This document shows, piece after piece, positions 51,727 through 61,042 of a stretch of 64,000 bases of DNA. This DNA is from Micromonospora sp. MA102 (GTDB lineage: Bacteria; Actinomycetota; Actinomycetes; Mycobacteriales; Micromonosporaceae): positions 237,632 to 301,631 of the forward strand of contig NZ_JAMWEG010000009.1 in the NCBI RefSeq assembly GCF_025460765.1, given 5' to 3'. Below the pieces are notes generated by a model. It saw only the letters and a list, made by a program, of their open reading frames with translations, was not told where the DNA came from and did no database searches. How positions within the stretch are numbered: the first letter of the stretch is position 1; every line of letters starts with the position of its first letter. Position numbers and translations under genes: made by a program.

Positions 51727-52085
51727 CTACGCGTCGAAGAGGAACCCGAGGCGGTCCACCGCGTCCTGCTGTACCCGCCGGGTCGCCTCCACGTAGCTCG
51801 ACTTGGTTACGGTCGGGGAGCTGTACCCGAGCACGTCCTGAAGCCGTTCGAGCGGCACGCCCTGGTCGTAAGGCAGCGTCGCGCACGAATGACGCAGGTC
51901 GTGCACCCGAATCCGCGAACTCCCGCCCGCTCGCACAACTGCTCGAAATGCCGATTCAGATTGCGCGGCTCGACCGGAGCGCCGATCTTTGTGGTGCAGC
52001 GCCTTCGCCGGGTTATTCGCCAGCAGCTCCTCCGTCACCGCGTCTTGGAGCGCAGCCCGCAGGAGCCGATGGGCGTAGCGGATCA
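51727..52085 (-). pseudogene. Tyrosine recombinase (phage/ICE integrase) relic
   Basis: Three pieces of one integrase are visible. In one frame RYAHRLLRAALQDAVTEELL and NNPAKAL end the core-binding domain. In a second frame (about 51919-51990) IGAPVEPRNLNRHFEQLCER belongs just before the catalytic part. Back in the first frame come IRVHDLRHSCATL (HxxR) and YVEATRRVQQDAVDRLGFLF. Roughly 100 residues between the first two pieces are missing, and a one-base frameshift near 51915-51920 separates the last two. The N-terminus is also gone. The 3' end points at tRNA-Arg 78 bp away, as in site-specific elements. The gene is certainly inactive. Confidence 0.85.
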
Positions 52086-52395
52086 AGGCGGCCCGCAGAG
52101 CGGGCCGCGCCGGCCCGGCCCCGGCCTCCTGGTGACCTTCGGCCGACATCGGCCGGGCCGGCCGGCCACGCTTGGGATGACCAAGCCCTTGAAGACCTCG
52201 GGGCTCCGCCCCGAACCCCGGCCCTCCTCAGAGATCGGCGGGCGGATCACCTCGCCGGGCACCACAAGGGCTACCAGCCTCCCCGGACGGGGCCAAGGTC
52301 GTTCGGCTGGTGAGGCGATCCACCTTGTCACCCGCCGGTCGAGGGAGCCGGCCAAATCGGCGCGCGCAAGATGATCAGCACGAGACCATTGGCGG
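52086..52395. other. Intergenic segment inside the element scar
   Basis: No gene recognised. It holds a GC-rich stretch and a small hairpin CGGGGC-TCC-GCCCCG (52199-52213), a sequence type I associate with actinomycete plasmids and integrative elements. No direct repeat of the tRNA-Arg 3' end was found by eye. Confidence 0.4.
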
Positions 52396-53565
52396 GTGGA
52401 GCAAGCATCGGTGCCGGTGCAGACCGGGGGCATCCTGCGCGGCGAAGAGGATGCCCGGCAGGCCAGCTTCCTGGAGTTGTTCTTTGACCTGGTGCTGGTC
52501 TTCGCTCTGATCGGGGTCGTCAGCCGGCTGGTGCCGGAGCTTCTCGCCGAGGAGGTGGACTGGCGCTCTGTGGTGTTCACGGGCATTCTGGCCCTGCCGC
52601 TGCTCTACTTGTGGGCGACCACCGCCTACATCACCAGCCGGTTCGACTGCCGTAGCCGTTGGATTCAGCTGTTGGTCCTGGTCAGCGCGTTCGGCCTGCT
52701 AATCATGGCGACAGCCCTGCCGCGCGCGTCCCACGCACGGGGCGCCACCTTCGCCGTCGTGTACGTGTTGCTGCACGTCGGACGCCCCTTGCTGCTTCGG
52801 CCGCTGTTGCGAGGGTACGGGGAGATACAGGCGCTCTACACCCGCATGGCCATCTGGTTCAGTGTGTCCGGAGTGATCTGGCTCGCTGGCGCGGTGATGC
52901 ACGGAAACGCGCGGGGCGTTCTGTGGTTGATCGCCATCACGGTGGACCTGGTTGCGGGGCGGCGGAACTGGCCGATACCCGGCATGCGCCGACCATCTAT
53001 AAACCCATGGGGAATGGTCAGCAGCAGACATCTCCCCGAGCGCCACGAGCAACTGTTGCTGATCGCGCTCGGGGAGACGGTGGTGTCAAGTGGCCTCGTC
53101 TACTCCCACCACCCCGCCACGCTCTTAGCAACCACGGCTCTGGCGATCTCGTTCCTGTCAGCCGTGCTGATGTGGAAGATCTACTACTATCGCTCTGGCG
53201 AGCTGCTGGCCGACGCCGTCGCGATGTCGTCGGACCGGGCGGCCGCCGGCCGCATGGCTGGCGCGGCCCATCTGCTCATGGTGTTCGGCATCATCGCCGC
53301 TGCAGCCGGCTCGGAAGTCGTGCTGTCACGTGCCAACGGGCGATCCCATCCGGCCTGGCTCGCGGTCATCCTCGGCGGGCCGGCGCTCTTCCTGATCGGC
53401 CGTATCCGGCTGGAGCAGGTCGTCTTCAACCGGATCGCCATCCGCCGGCTCGTCGGCATCGCCGCCCTGATCTTGCTGGCCCCGCCACCGTCCTTCGCCC
53501 CGCCACTGTTCGCCGCCGTCGCCGCTGCCGTCGTCCTACTCGGGGTCGCCCTTGCAGACGCATGA
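52396..53565 (+). CDS. LtrA (low temperature requirement protein A)-like membrane protein
   Basis: A 389-residue integral membrane protein with about ten helices and the LtrA signature EDARQASFLELFFDLVLVFA near the N-terminus and HLPERHEQLLLIALGETVVS in the middle. LtrA proteins are of unknown biochemistry. The start is a GTG at 52396 without a clear ribosome site. Codon use is less GC-biased than that of neighbours (e.g. TTGTTC, CTGTTGGTC), which together with the adjacent integrase relic suggests acquisition by transfer. Confidence 0.85.
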   Translation: MEQASVPVQTGGILRGEEDARQASFLELFFDLVLVFALIGVVSRLVPELLAEEVDWRSVVFTGILALPLLYLWATTAYITSRFDCRSRWIQLLVLVSAFGLLIMATALPRASHARGATFAVVYVLLHVGRPLLLRPLLRGYGEIQALYTRMAIWFSVSGVIWLAGAVMHGNARGVLWLIAITVDLVAGRRNWPIPGMRRPSINPWGMVSSRHLPERHEQLLLIALGETVVSSGLVYSHHPATLLATTALAISFLSAVLMWKIYYYRSGELLADAVAMSSDRAAAGRMAGAAHLLMVFGIIAAAAGSEVVLSRANGRSHPAWLAVILGGPALFLIGRIRLEQVVFNRIAIRRLVGIAALILLAPPPSFAPPLFAAVAAAVVLLGVALADA

Positions 53566-53785
53566 CGCCGCGCTGGCCGCCCACCGGAGCCCCCGTCCCC
53601 GTCGAAGTAGCAGGGACAGTCCGAACAAGCTGGGTTGGGGCAGACGCGGGTGGGGCCGGCCTCGGCGCCGGACGTGCTGGCCGGTCTGCCGGGGCAACGC
53701 CTGCTCGACGTCGCGCTGATCCACGGGAACACGCCGGTGCCCGCGCCGTACTCGGGACCGATCCCGGGTCCGCCAAGGGTTCTGG

Positions 53786-54301
53786 TCAGGCGGGGCGGCG
53801 GTGGTCGCCGACGGCCGGCCGGCCGAATTTGCCGGCGACCGCGTGCTCGGTGTCGGTGACACTCCCCGTCTCCAGGAGCTGCTTCAGCCTGCGCAGGTTC
53901 GCCGCCACCTCGGCGCCGGGCGGCTTTCCGACCAGGGTCAACGCCATGCGGCCCAGTCGTCCGAACGGTGTCTTCAGCACCTCGTGGACCTCGGTCCGGC
54001 CCGGTTCCGACCCCGGGCTGAACTCGACAGTCCAGTGGGTTCGCATGCCGGGCGCGGTGGTGGTCTCGTACCGGAGCAGTTCGTTCGTCCGCTCCTCGGT
54101 GAGCCGCACCGTGGACCTCAGCCTGACGCCGAGTGGTCCCCGGATCGTCCATCGGAACGTCGCTGGCCCGACCTGTTCGCTGGTCATGACGTCGCCCAGG
54201 AAACGGGGCAGGTTCTGGAAGTCGCGGTAGAAGTTGAAGACGTCCGCGACCCGGCGCTCGATGGTCACTTTCGCCTCGGCCGGGGATGGTGAGCGGCGCA
54301 T
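53786..54301 (-). CDS. SRPBCC-family protein
   Basis: A 171-residue START/Bet v1-type (SRPBCC) protein. AKVTIERRVADVFNFYRDFQ is the usual first strand and helix, TFRWTIRGPLGVRLRSTVRL forms strands, and VGKPPGAEVAANLRRLKQLL is the C-terminal helix. Such cavities bind lipids or polyketides; coenzyme-Q-binding relatives are similar. It ends in a basic tail. No ligand can be named. It is divergent from the VOC gene. The 220 bp between its end and the LtrA gene hold no recognisable gene. Confidence 0.8.
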   Translation of the reverse strand: MRRSPSPAEAKVTIERRVADVFNFYRDFQNLPRFLGDVMTSEQVGPATFRWTIRGPLGVRLRSTVRLTEERTNELLRYETTTAPGMRTHWTVEFSPGSEPGRTEVHEVLKTPFGRLGRMALTLVGKPPGAEVAANLRRLKQLLETGSVTDTEHAVAGKFGRPAVGDHRRPA

Positions 54302-54426
54302 CGCTGCCTCCGACAGGTCTTCCCGCTTGAGCCCTGCCGCTTGCCCGCGCTCCCGCCCGGTAAACCCCGGCCAGATCGTGGGCGGATCCAGGGAGCGGTC
54401 GCCGGCGGGGCGCCCTGCGGGTCTGC

Positions 54427-54456
54427 TTGACAGGTAGGAAATTCCCTACCTATCGT
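54427..54456 (+). promoter_or_regulatory. Promoter with operator palindrome for the VOC gene
   Basis: TTGACA (54427-54432) and TATCGT (54451-54456), 18 bp apart. The spacer is filled by a 20-bp palindrome AGGTAGG-AAATTC-CCTACCT (54432-54451), a classic position for repressor binding. The ATG follows the -10 box by 7 nt. Confidence 0.8.
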
Positions 54457-54463
54457 CGCCGGC

Positions 54464-54835
54464 ATGAGCATCAAGGGAATCAAGTTGATCACCGTGCCCG
54501 TATCTGACCAGGACGCCGCCAAGCAGTTCTACGTCGAGCAGCTCGGCTTCCAGGTGTCACAGGACTCCCGGATGGGACCCATGCGCTGGCTGGAGGTGGC
54601 ACCCCAGGGGTCGCCGGTCGGCCTCGCGCTGCTGCCGAGCGTGCTAGGCGTGCCCGTGGGCGGGCTCAAGGGCGTCCAGCTCCACAGCGACGACCTCGAC
54701 GGCGACTGCGAGAGCCTGCGCGCCGCCGGCGTCAAGGTCGACGGGCCGAACGACCGCCCGTGGGGCCGTGACGCCAGCTTCTCCGACCCAGACGGCAATG
54801 GCTTCGTCCTCATGTCGGTGCACGGCGGCCAGTAG
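54464..54835 (+). CDS. VOC-family (glyoxalase/bleomycin-resistance fold) protein
   Basis: A 123-residue VOC protein: IKLITVPVSDQDAAKQFYVE, the mid-strand GVQLHSDDLDGDCESLRAAG and the terminal FSDPDGNGFVLMSV. Members are metal-dependent lyases, dioxygenases or binding proteins for drugs. It is leaderless and controlled by a palindrome within its promoter. It is followed after 59 bp by a DrrA-like ABC transporter, so a drug- or metabolite-resistance unit is plausible. Confidence 0.87.
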   Translation: MSIKGIKLITVPVSDQDAAKQFYVEQLGFQVSQDSRMGPMRWLEVAPQGSPVGLALLPSVLGVPVGGLKGVQLHSDDLDGDCESLRAAGVKVDGPNDRPWGRDASFSDPDGNGFVLMSVHGGQ

Positions 54836-54894
54836 GCCGACGCGTTCGGTCGCTCCACCGGACGGGCTCCCGGCCCTCGATTCGAGGATGTGCG

Positions 54895-55913
<1,019 letters not shown>

Positions 55914-55917
<4 letters not shown>

Positions 55918-56723
55918 CCGCCGTGACCGCGCCGCACCCGGCCCGCAGCGCCCGCCTGCTGCCCAGCGTCGGTGTGCTGACCGGGCGTGCCCTGCGCATC
56001 TACCGGCGTACGCCCCAACTGCTGATCCTGCGGATCGTGCAGTCCGTGGCGTTCCTGCTGATCTTCCGGTACGTGTTCGGCGGCGCGATCGGTGCCGGCA
56101 CGATGCGCTACGTCGACTTCATGGCGCCCGGCCTGCTCACGGTGGGCATCATGTTCGCCACCATCGGCACCGCGCTCGGGGTGGCCGAGGATCACGTCGG
56201 GGGCCTCTTCGACCGGCTGCGGTCGTTGCCCATGCCGCGCGGCGCGGTGCTCGCCGGCCGCGTGCTGGCCGACCTCGCCATGACCGTCGCGGTGCTCGTC
56301 CCGACCATCGCGATCGCCTTCGCGGTGGGGATGCGGGTGCACACCGACTGGGCCTCCGCGCTCGGCGCGCTGGGCCTCCTCGTGCTCTTCGGGCTCGCCT
56401 TCGTCTGGATCTTCGTGGCGGTCGGGTTGCTGGCCGGCAGCGTCCAGGCGGCGCAGGGCATCTCGTTCATCGTGATGCCGGTCAGCTTCGCGTCCAGCGC
56501 CTTCGTGCCCACCGCCAGCATGCCGGGCTGGCTCCAGGCGTTCACCGAGCACCAGCCGGTGACGGTGGTGGTCAACGCGGTCCGCACCCTCACCCAGGGC
56601 GCGCCCGCCGAGGCGCTGCTCGGCCACGGCACCGGCTACTACGTCACCCGGGCGCTGATCTGGATCATCGCGCTGATCGTGGTCTTCGCGGGTCTGGCCG
56701 TCGCCCGCTACCGGAGTCAATGA
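55914..56723 (+). CDS. ABC-2 type permease, DrrB-like
   Basis: A 269-residue membrane protein with six hydrophobic helices (e.g. VLVPTIAIAFAVGM, FVWIFVAVGLLAGSV) and the ABC-2 late motif FIVMPVSFASSAFVPTASMP GW-LQ. RSLPMPRGAVLAGR is the cytosolic coupling region. The ATG overlaps the ATPase stop, and GAGGAG lies 7 nt upstream. With the ATPase it forms an export system. A 183-bp gap separates it from the ArsR gene. Confidence 0.92.
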
Positions 56724-56906
56724 CCGCTTCGACCAGCCCGCCGGGCAGGGGTTGACGGTCGTGCATGGCCTGGCCCCGGGGCCGCCGCTGGTATCTTTCC
56801 GGGTGCCGGGCCGTACCGGTTTCCGGCCAGGGTGACCTCCAGGGAGTCCAGTTGGAGACCTACGATCTCGCCGCCGGCCGCGGGCCGCGCGGATCGGGGG
56901 GCTGAG

Positions 56907-57248
56907 ATGTCCGCCGCCACCGGGGTCGACGTCTTCGCGGCGCTGGCCAGCCCGGTCCGGCGCGACCTCATCCGGCTGCTGCGCGACGGCGGCCCCCAGT
57001 CGGTGCAGGATCTGGCGGCCTCGTTCGACATGCGCCGGCCCAGCGTCTCCGAGCACCTCAAGGTGCTCCGCGACGCCGGCCTGGTGACCGAGCGCCGCAG
57101 CGGCCGCAAGCGGCTCTACCGGCTGGAGCCGGAGCCGCTCATGGACCTGCGTGACTGGCTCACCCCCTACGAGCGGTTCTGGCGCGAGCGGATGAGCGAC
57201 TTCGCCGCGCTGGTCGCCGAGGAGTCCGCAACCGAGGGGAAGCCGTGA
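56907..57248 (+). CDS. ArsR-family regulator
   Basis: A 113-residue winged-helix protein: VFAALASPVRRDLIRLLRDG, then the recognition helix MRRPSVSEHLKVLRDAGLV and wing RRSGRKRLYRL. No metal-binding Cys motif is seen, as in the AHSA1-associated ArsR group. An upstream extension is open, but the ATG at 56907 gives the family length. Its gene overlaps the next by GTGA. It probably represses its own operon. Confidence 0.88.
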   Translation: MSAATGVDVFAALASPVRRDLIRLLRDGGPQSVQDLAASFDMRRPSVSEHLKVLRDAGLVTERRSGRKRLYRLEPEPLMDLRDWLTPYERFWRERMSDFAALVAEESATEGKP

Positions 57249-57685
57249 CCCGACCGGACAAGATCGAGGTCGACCAGTTCCTGCCGTACCCGCCGGCGCA
57301 GGTGTGGCGGATCCTGGTCGACCCCGACCTGATGGCCCGGTGGCTGATGCCCAACGACTTCAAGCCGGTGGTCGGTCACCGGTTCACCTTCCAGGCCAAG
57401 CCCATGCCGGCGCTGCGCTTCGCCGGCACCATCCACTGCGAGGTCCTCGCCGTCGAGCCGGAACGGCTGCTCCGGATCACCTGGGCGGACCGCAGCGGCA
57501 GCGGCCTCGACTCGATCGTCACCTGGCGGCTGGAGCCCGAGGGCCGGGGTACGCGGATGCTGATGGAGCACTCCGGGTTCGACCTGGACAGCCCGTTCCA
57601 GGCGGTCGCCCACCGCACCATGGGCAGCGGCTGGCGCTCCTCCGTGGTGCGCTCGATGCTCACCGTGCTGGAGCAGGAGGCCTGA
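57245..57685 (+). CDS. AHSA1/SRPBCC-domain protein
   Basis: A 146-residue SRPBCC protein of the AHSA1 type: VDQFLPYPPAQVWRILVDPD, LMARWLMPNDFKPVVGHRFT and LRITWADRSG. ArsR-AHSA1 pairs are common in bacteria and appear to sense or bind small hydrophobic molecules. The GTG overlaps the ArsR stop by 4 nt, so both are made together. Confidence 0.88.
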   Translation: MTRPDKIEVDQFLPYPPAQVWRILVDPDLMARWLMPNDFKPVVGHRFTFQAKPMPALRFAGTIHCEVLAVEPERLLRITWADRSGSGLDSIVTWRLEPEGRGTRMLMEHSGFDLDSPFQAVAHRTMGSGWRSSVVRSMLTVLEQEA

Positions 57686-57686
57686 C

Positions 57687-57714
57687 GGGCCGGGCGGTGG
57701 CGGGCACCCGGCCC
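57687..57714. terminator. Bidirectional terminator hairpin
   Basis: GGGCCGGG / CCCGGCCC with a 12-nt loop, between the convergent AHSA1 gene and argS. Confidence 0.65.
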
Positions 57715-57725
57715 GGCCGCCGTCC

Positions 57726-59444
57726 TCAGAGCCGCTCCGGTGTGCGGATGCCGAGCAGGTGGAGGCCCTGCCCGAGCACCCGCGCGGTCAGGTCGCAGAG
57801 CACGAGCCGGCTCTCCCGGACCGGCTCGTCGGCCCGCAGCACCGGGCACCGCTCGTAGAAGGCGCTGAACGCGGCGGCAAGCCGGGACAGGTAACCGGTC
57901 AGGTGGTGAAACTCCAGGTTCTCCGCCACCGCGCCGACCACCGCGCCGAAGCCGACCAGCTCGACGGCGAGCGCCCGCTCGGCCGGCTCGGCCAGCAAGA
58001 CCCCGGCCTCCGGCCGGGCCGCCACACCCGCCCGCCGGAAGATCGACCGGATCCGGGAGTACGCGTACTGGAGGTACGGCGCCGTGTTGCCGTCCAGCGA
58101 CAGCATCCGTTCCCAGTCGAGCACGTAGTCCTTGTGCCGGTCGCTGGAGAGGTCGGCGTACTTGATCGCGCCGATGCCGACGGCCCGGCCCACCTCGGCC
58201 GCCTCCGCCTCGTCCAGCTCCGGGTTGCGCTCCCGGGCCAGCGCGGTGGCCCGGGCCACCGCCTCCTCCAGCAGCCCGACCAGCTTCACCGACCCGCCGG
58301 CCCGGCTGCGCAGCATCCGCCCGTCCGGCCCGAGGATCGAACCGAACCCGACGTGCTCGGCGCGGGCGGGCGGGGCCAGCCAACCGGCCTGCGCGGCGGC
58401 GGCGTAGACCATCTCGAAGTGCCGCCGCTGCGGTAGCCCGACCACGTAGAGCAGCCGGGTCGCGCCCAGCGTGCCGGTCCGGTGCCGGATCGCCGCGAGG
58501 TCCGTCGCCGGGTAGCCGTACCCGCCGTCGGACTTGCGCACGATCAGCGGCAGCGGCTCCCCGTCCCGGCCCATCGAGCCGGGCGGGAACACGCAGGCCG
58601 CGCCGTCGCTCTCGCGCAGCAGGCCGAGCCGGTCCAGCTCCTCGACCACCGGGCCGAGCAGGTCGTTGTAGCTGCTCTCCCCCTGGAAGTCCTGCTGGGT
58701 GAGGGTCACGTCGAGCAGGTCGTAGACGGTGAGGAAGTAGCGCTCGGACTGCTCCACGAGCAGCCGCCACAGCCGCAGCGTCGCCGGGTCCCCGCCCTGC
58801 AACGCCACCACCCACAGCCGGGACCGCTCGCGGAACGCCTCGTCGGCGTCGAACTTGGCCCGGGCCGCCTTGTAGAACGAGTCCAGGTCGCCCATCGACA
58901 GCTCCTGCGCCGCCTCGGCCTCGCCCAGGTCGGCCAGGTGCTCGATCAGCATGCCGAAGGGTGTGCCCCAGTCGCCCAGGTGGTTGGCCCGCAGCACCCG
59001 GTGCCCCAGCCACTCCAGCAGCCGGGCCGCCGCGTCGCCGATCACCGTCGAGCGCAGGTGCCCGACGTGCATCTCCTTCGCCACGTTCGGCGCCGAGTAG
59101 TCGACCACCACGGTCTCCGGCGCGGCCGCCTCGGGCACGCCGAGCCGCGGGTCGGCGGCCAGCGCGGAGACCAGCCCGGCCAGGGCCTCGTCGGCGACGG
59201 TCAGGTTGAGGAAACCGGGACCGGACACCTCCGCGGCGCTGCACAGGTCGGCCAGTTCCGCGTGCTCCAGCACCTCGGTGGCGACGGCGCGCGGGGGCCG
59301 GCCGATCCGCCGGGCCAGCGCCAGCGCCGCGTCGGACTGGAAGTCCGCGCGCTGGGAGCGCCGCACGACCGGGTCGACCGGCTCGCCGGCCACCGTCGCG
59401 AACGCCGGCGCCAGCCGGTCGGTCAGCAGTTTCTCCAGATCCAT
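57726..59444 (-). CDS. argS: Arginyl-tRNA synthetase
   Basis: A 572-residue class I synthetase. The HIGH motif is HVGHLRS in APNVAKEMHVGHLRSTVIGD; the KMSKS site is degenerate (near GRMLRSRAGG), as usual in ArgRS. The N-terminal Add1-like domain and the C-terminal DALR anticodon-binding domain, ending GLHLLGIRTPERL, are present. It charges tRNA-Arg. The ATG at 59444 has a purine-rich GAGCGAGATCGG upstream. The 200-bp region before it holds an Arg-rich short reading frame and two hairpins that may control it. Confidence 0.95.
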   Translation of the reverse strand: MDLEKLLTDRLAPAFATVAGEPVDPVVRRSQRADFQSDAALALARRIGRPPRAVATEVLEHAELADLCSAAEVSGPGFLNLTVADEALAGLVSALAADPRLGVPEAAAPETVVVDYSAPNVAKEMHVGHLRSTVIGDAAARLLEWLGHRVLRANHLGDWGTPFGMLIEHLADLGEAEAAQELSMGDLDSFYKAARAKFDADEAFRERSRLWVVALQGGDPATLRLWRLLVEQSERYFLTVYDLLDVTLTQQDFQGESSYNDLLGPVVEELDRLGLLRESDGAACVFPPGSMGRDGEPLPLIVRKSDGGYGYPATDLAAIRHRTGTLGATRLLYVVGLPQRRHFEMVYAAAAQAGWLAPPARAEHVGFGSILGPDGRMLRSRAGGSVKLVGLLEEAVARATALARERNPELDEAEAAEVGRAVGIGAIKYADLSSDRHKDYVLDWERMLSLDGNTAPYLQYAYSRIRSIFRRAGVAARPEAGVLLAEPAERALAVELVGFGAVVGAVAENLEFHHLTGYLSRLAAAFSAFYERCPVLRADEPVRESRLVLCDLTARVLGQGLHLLGIRTPERL

Positions 59445-59464
59445 GGGTACGCCGATCTCGCTCG

Positions 59465-59547
59465 GATCCGCCGCACGCGGATCACCGGATGGGGATGCGG
59501 GCGGACCGAGGACGATCGGCGATGACCGGCGGCTCGATCCGCCGGTC
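59465..59547 (-). promoter_or_regulatory. Two hairpins between the Arg-rich leader ORF and argS (attenuator-like)
   Basis: Hairpin 1 (59524-59547): perfect 9-bp arms GACCGGCGG / CCGCCGGTC. Hairpin 2 (59465-59483): 7-bp arms GATCCGC / GCGGATC, ending 20 nt before the argS ATG. Bases 59536-59542 can instead pair with 59477-59483 (7 bp), which would disrupt both. The leader stop codon is 14 nt before hairpin 1. No T-run follows, so control of translation or Rho-dependent termination is as likely as intrinsic termination. Confidence 0.55.
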
Positions 59548-59561
59548 GCAGTGAGGAATGC

Positions 59562-59651
59562 TCAGCGCAGGCGGTCGCGGGACCGCCGGCGTCGCAGCGC
59601 GCCGAACAGGACGTCGGGGGACGCCGTCGGGTACGCGTGCGAGCTGGTCAT
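59562..59651 (-). CDS. Short leaderless ORF, Arg-rich putative leader peptide of argS
   Basis: A 29-codon frame beginning MTSSHAYPTASPDVLFGAL and ending in RRRRSRDRLR: seven of the last ten residues are Arg, including four consecutive codons. A -10 box TAGGCT lies 6 nt upstream of the ATG with no Shine-Dalgarno, the leaderless layout seen at several genes here. It lies between trpS and argS in the same orientation, upstream of argS. Its position and content fit a leader peptide that stalls ribosomes when Arg-tRNA is short. It could also be a chance frame; Arg codons are common in GC-rich DNA. Confidence 0.5.
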   Translation of the reverse strand: MTSSHAYPTASPDVLFGALRRRRSRDRLR

Positions 59652-59726
59652 GGCAGCAGCCTAACCGGCCGGCCCGGGGGCGGCGCAAGGCCGTACCCGG
59701 GCCGGCCGGCCGGCGTACCCGAAATC

Positions 59727-60785
59727 TCAGGCCGGCGTGCCGACGGCCTTGCGGTAGCGCTCGGCCCGCCGCCGCACCTGGGTGTACGCGCTGGTCAGGC
59801 CCATCGCCCGGCGGACCTCGACCAGGGTGCGGCGCACCTCGGCGCGGGTCCGCTCGGTGCCCTCGACGATCAGCTCGTCGACCAGGCCGGGCTGCCCCTC
59901 GAAGCGGGCCCGCCGCTCCCGGACCGGGTCGAGGAACCGGTTGAGCGCGCCCGCCAGCTCCTCCTTGACCTCGACGTCGCCGACCCGGCCGGCCCGGTAG
60001 CGCGCCTTCAGCTCCTCGACGGTCGCCCGGTCGGTGTGGAACACGTCGAGGTAGGCGAAGACCGGGTTCCCCTCGACCGTGCCCGGCACGTCGGCGCGGA
60101 TCCGGTTCGGGTCGGTGTACATGCCCATCACCTTGCGCCGCACGGTGGCCGGGTCGTCGGAGAGCGCGATGGCGTTCCCCCTGCTCTTGCTCATCTTCCC
60201 GGCGCCGTCGGTACCGACCAGGGTGGGCGTCTCCGACATGATCATTTCGGGGACGGGAAAGACCTCGCCGTAGAGGTGGTTGAAACGCCGGGCGATCTCC
60301 CGGGTCACCTCCACGTGCGCGGCGTTGTCCTTGCCCACCGGCACGACCTGCCCCTTCACGCAGAGGATGTCGGCGGCCTGGAGGACGGGATAGCCGAGCA
60401 GCCCGTACGGCATCTCCTCCTTGCCGGCGTCCCGGCTCATCTCCTTGAGCGACGGGACCCGTTCCAGCCGGGGCACGGTGACCAGGTTCTGGAACAGGGT
60501 GTTCAGGTCGCCGACCTCGGGGATCGCCGACTGGAGGTAGAAGGTGGCCCGGTCCGGCTCGACGCCGGCGGCGAGGATGTCGGTGACCATCTCGCGGGCG
60601 TTGCGGGAGACCTGCTCGATGTCCTCGCGGCTGTTCCGCGTGGTGAGCATGTGCAGGTCGGCGATGATGAAGAAGCTCTCGTAGCGCTGGTGCAGCTTCA
60701 CCCGGTTGGCGATGCTGCCGACGTAGTGGCCCAGGTGCAGCCGCCCGGTCGGGCGGTCACCGGTGAGCATCCGTGCTGCGGACAT
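59727..60785 (-). CDS. trpS: Tryptophanyl-tRNA synthetase
   Basis: A 352-residue class I synthetase. The HIGH region is GDRPTGRLHLGHYVGSI and the KMSKS loop GAGKMSKSRGNAIAL. It charges tRNA-Trp. GAGAGG precedes the ATG at 60785. A 55-codon frame and a hairpin lie upstream. It ends about 280 bp before argS. Whether the genome has a second trpS cannot be seen. Confidence 0.95.
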   Translation of the reverse strand: MSAARMLTGDRPTGRLHLGHYVGSIANRVKLHQRYESFFIIADLHMLTTRNSREDIEQVSRNAREMVTDILAAGVEPDRATFYLQSAIPEVGDLNTLFQNLVTVPRLERVPSLKEMSRDAGKEEMPYGLLGYPVLQAADILCVKGQVVPVGKDNAAHVEVTREIARRFNHLYGEVFPVPEMIMSETPTLVGTDGAGKMSKSRGNAIALSDDPATVRRKVMGMYTDPNRIRADVPGTVEGNPVFAYLDVFHTDRATVEELKARYRAGRVGDVEVKEELAGALNRFLDPVRERRARFEGQPGLVDELIVEGTERTRAEVRRTLVEVRRAMGLTSAYTQVRRRAERYRKAVGTPA

Positions 60786-60838
60786 GGTCGTACGCCTCTC
60801 GTGGCTGTTCGGTGGAGGACGCGCGGGCGCGCGGGAGA

Positions 60839-60859
60839 GATCCGGGGTGTGCCCGGATC
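60839..60859 (-). promoter_or_regulatory. Hairpin between short ORF and trpS
   Basis: Perfect 8-bp arms GATCCGGG / CCCGGATC with a 5-nt loop, 15 nt after the short ORF's stop codon and about 54 nt before the trpS ATG. Confidence 0.45.
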
Positions 60860-60874
60860 AGTGGGGTTTGCTCG

Positions 60875-61042
60875 TCAGTGCGAGCGCCGCCATCGCCCGC
60901 CGGCGCGGAACCGCAGCCCACCGGCACGGAGGACGTCGAGGATCTGCTCCCGACCGTCGTCGGCACGGGCCGGGAGAACCGGAGCGGCAGCCGCCGGGAG
61001 ACCGTCGAGGGTCTCCGGGGCGCAGGTGCTCGGCCGGACCAT
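60875..61042 (-). CDS. Short leaderless ORF upstream of trpS (55 residues)
   Basis: The frame begins MVRPSTCAPETLDGL and ends RFRAGGRWRRSH with one Trp codon five codons before the last sense codon. A -10 box TACCGT (61050-61055) is 7 nt before the ATG; no Shine-Dalgarno. No family recognised. It could be a small protein or a leader peptide for trpS; with a single Trp codon the second is less convincing than for argS. Confidence 0.45.
   Translation of the reverse strand: MVRPSTCAPETLDGLPAAAAPVLPARADDGREQILDVLRAGGLRFRAGGRWRRSH

Noticed and set aside
53566..53785. Possible small gene between the LtrA-like and SRPBCC genes
   Set aside because: Open frames here (for example one from 53635) show no ribosome site, motif or codon bias.
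51577..54000. A direct repeat of the tRNA-Arg 3' end as second attachment site
   Set aside because: None was found by eye downstream of the integrase relic, so no att pair is reported.
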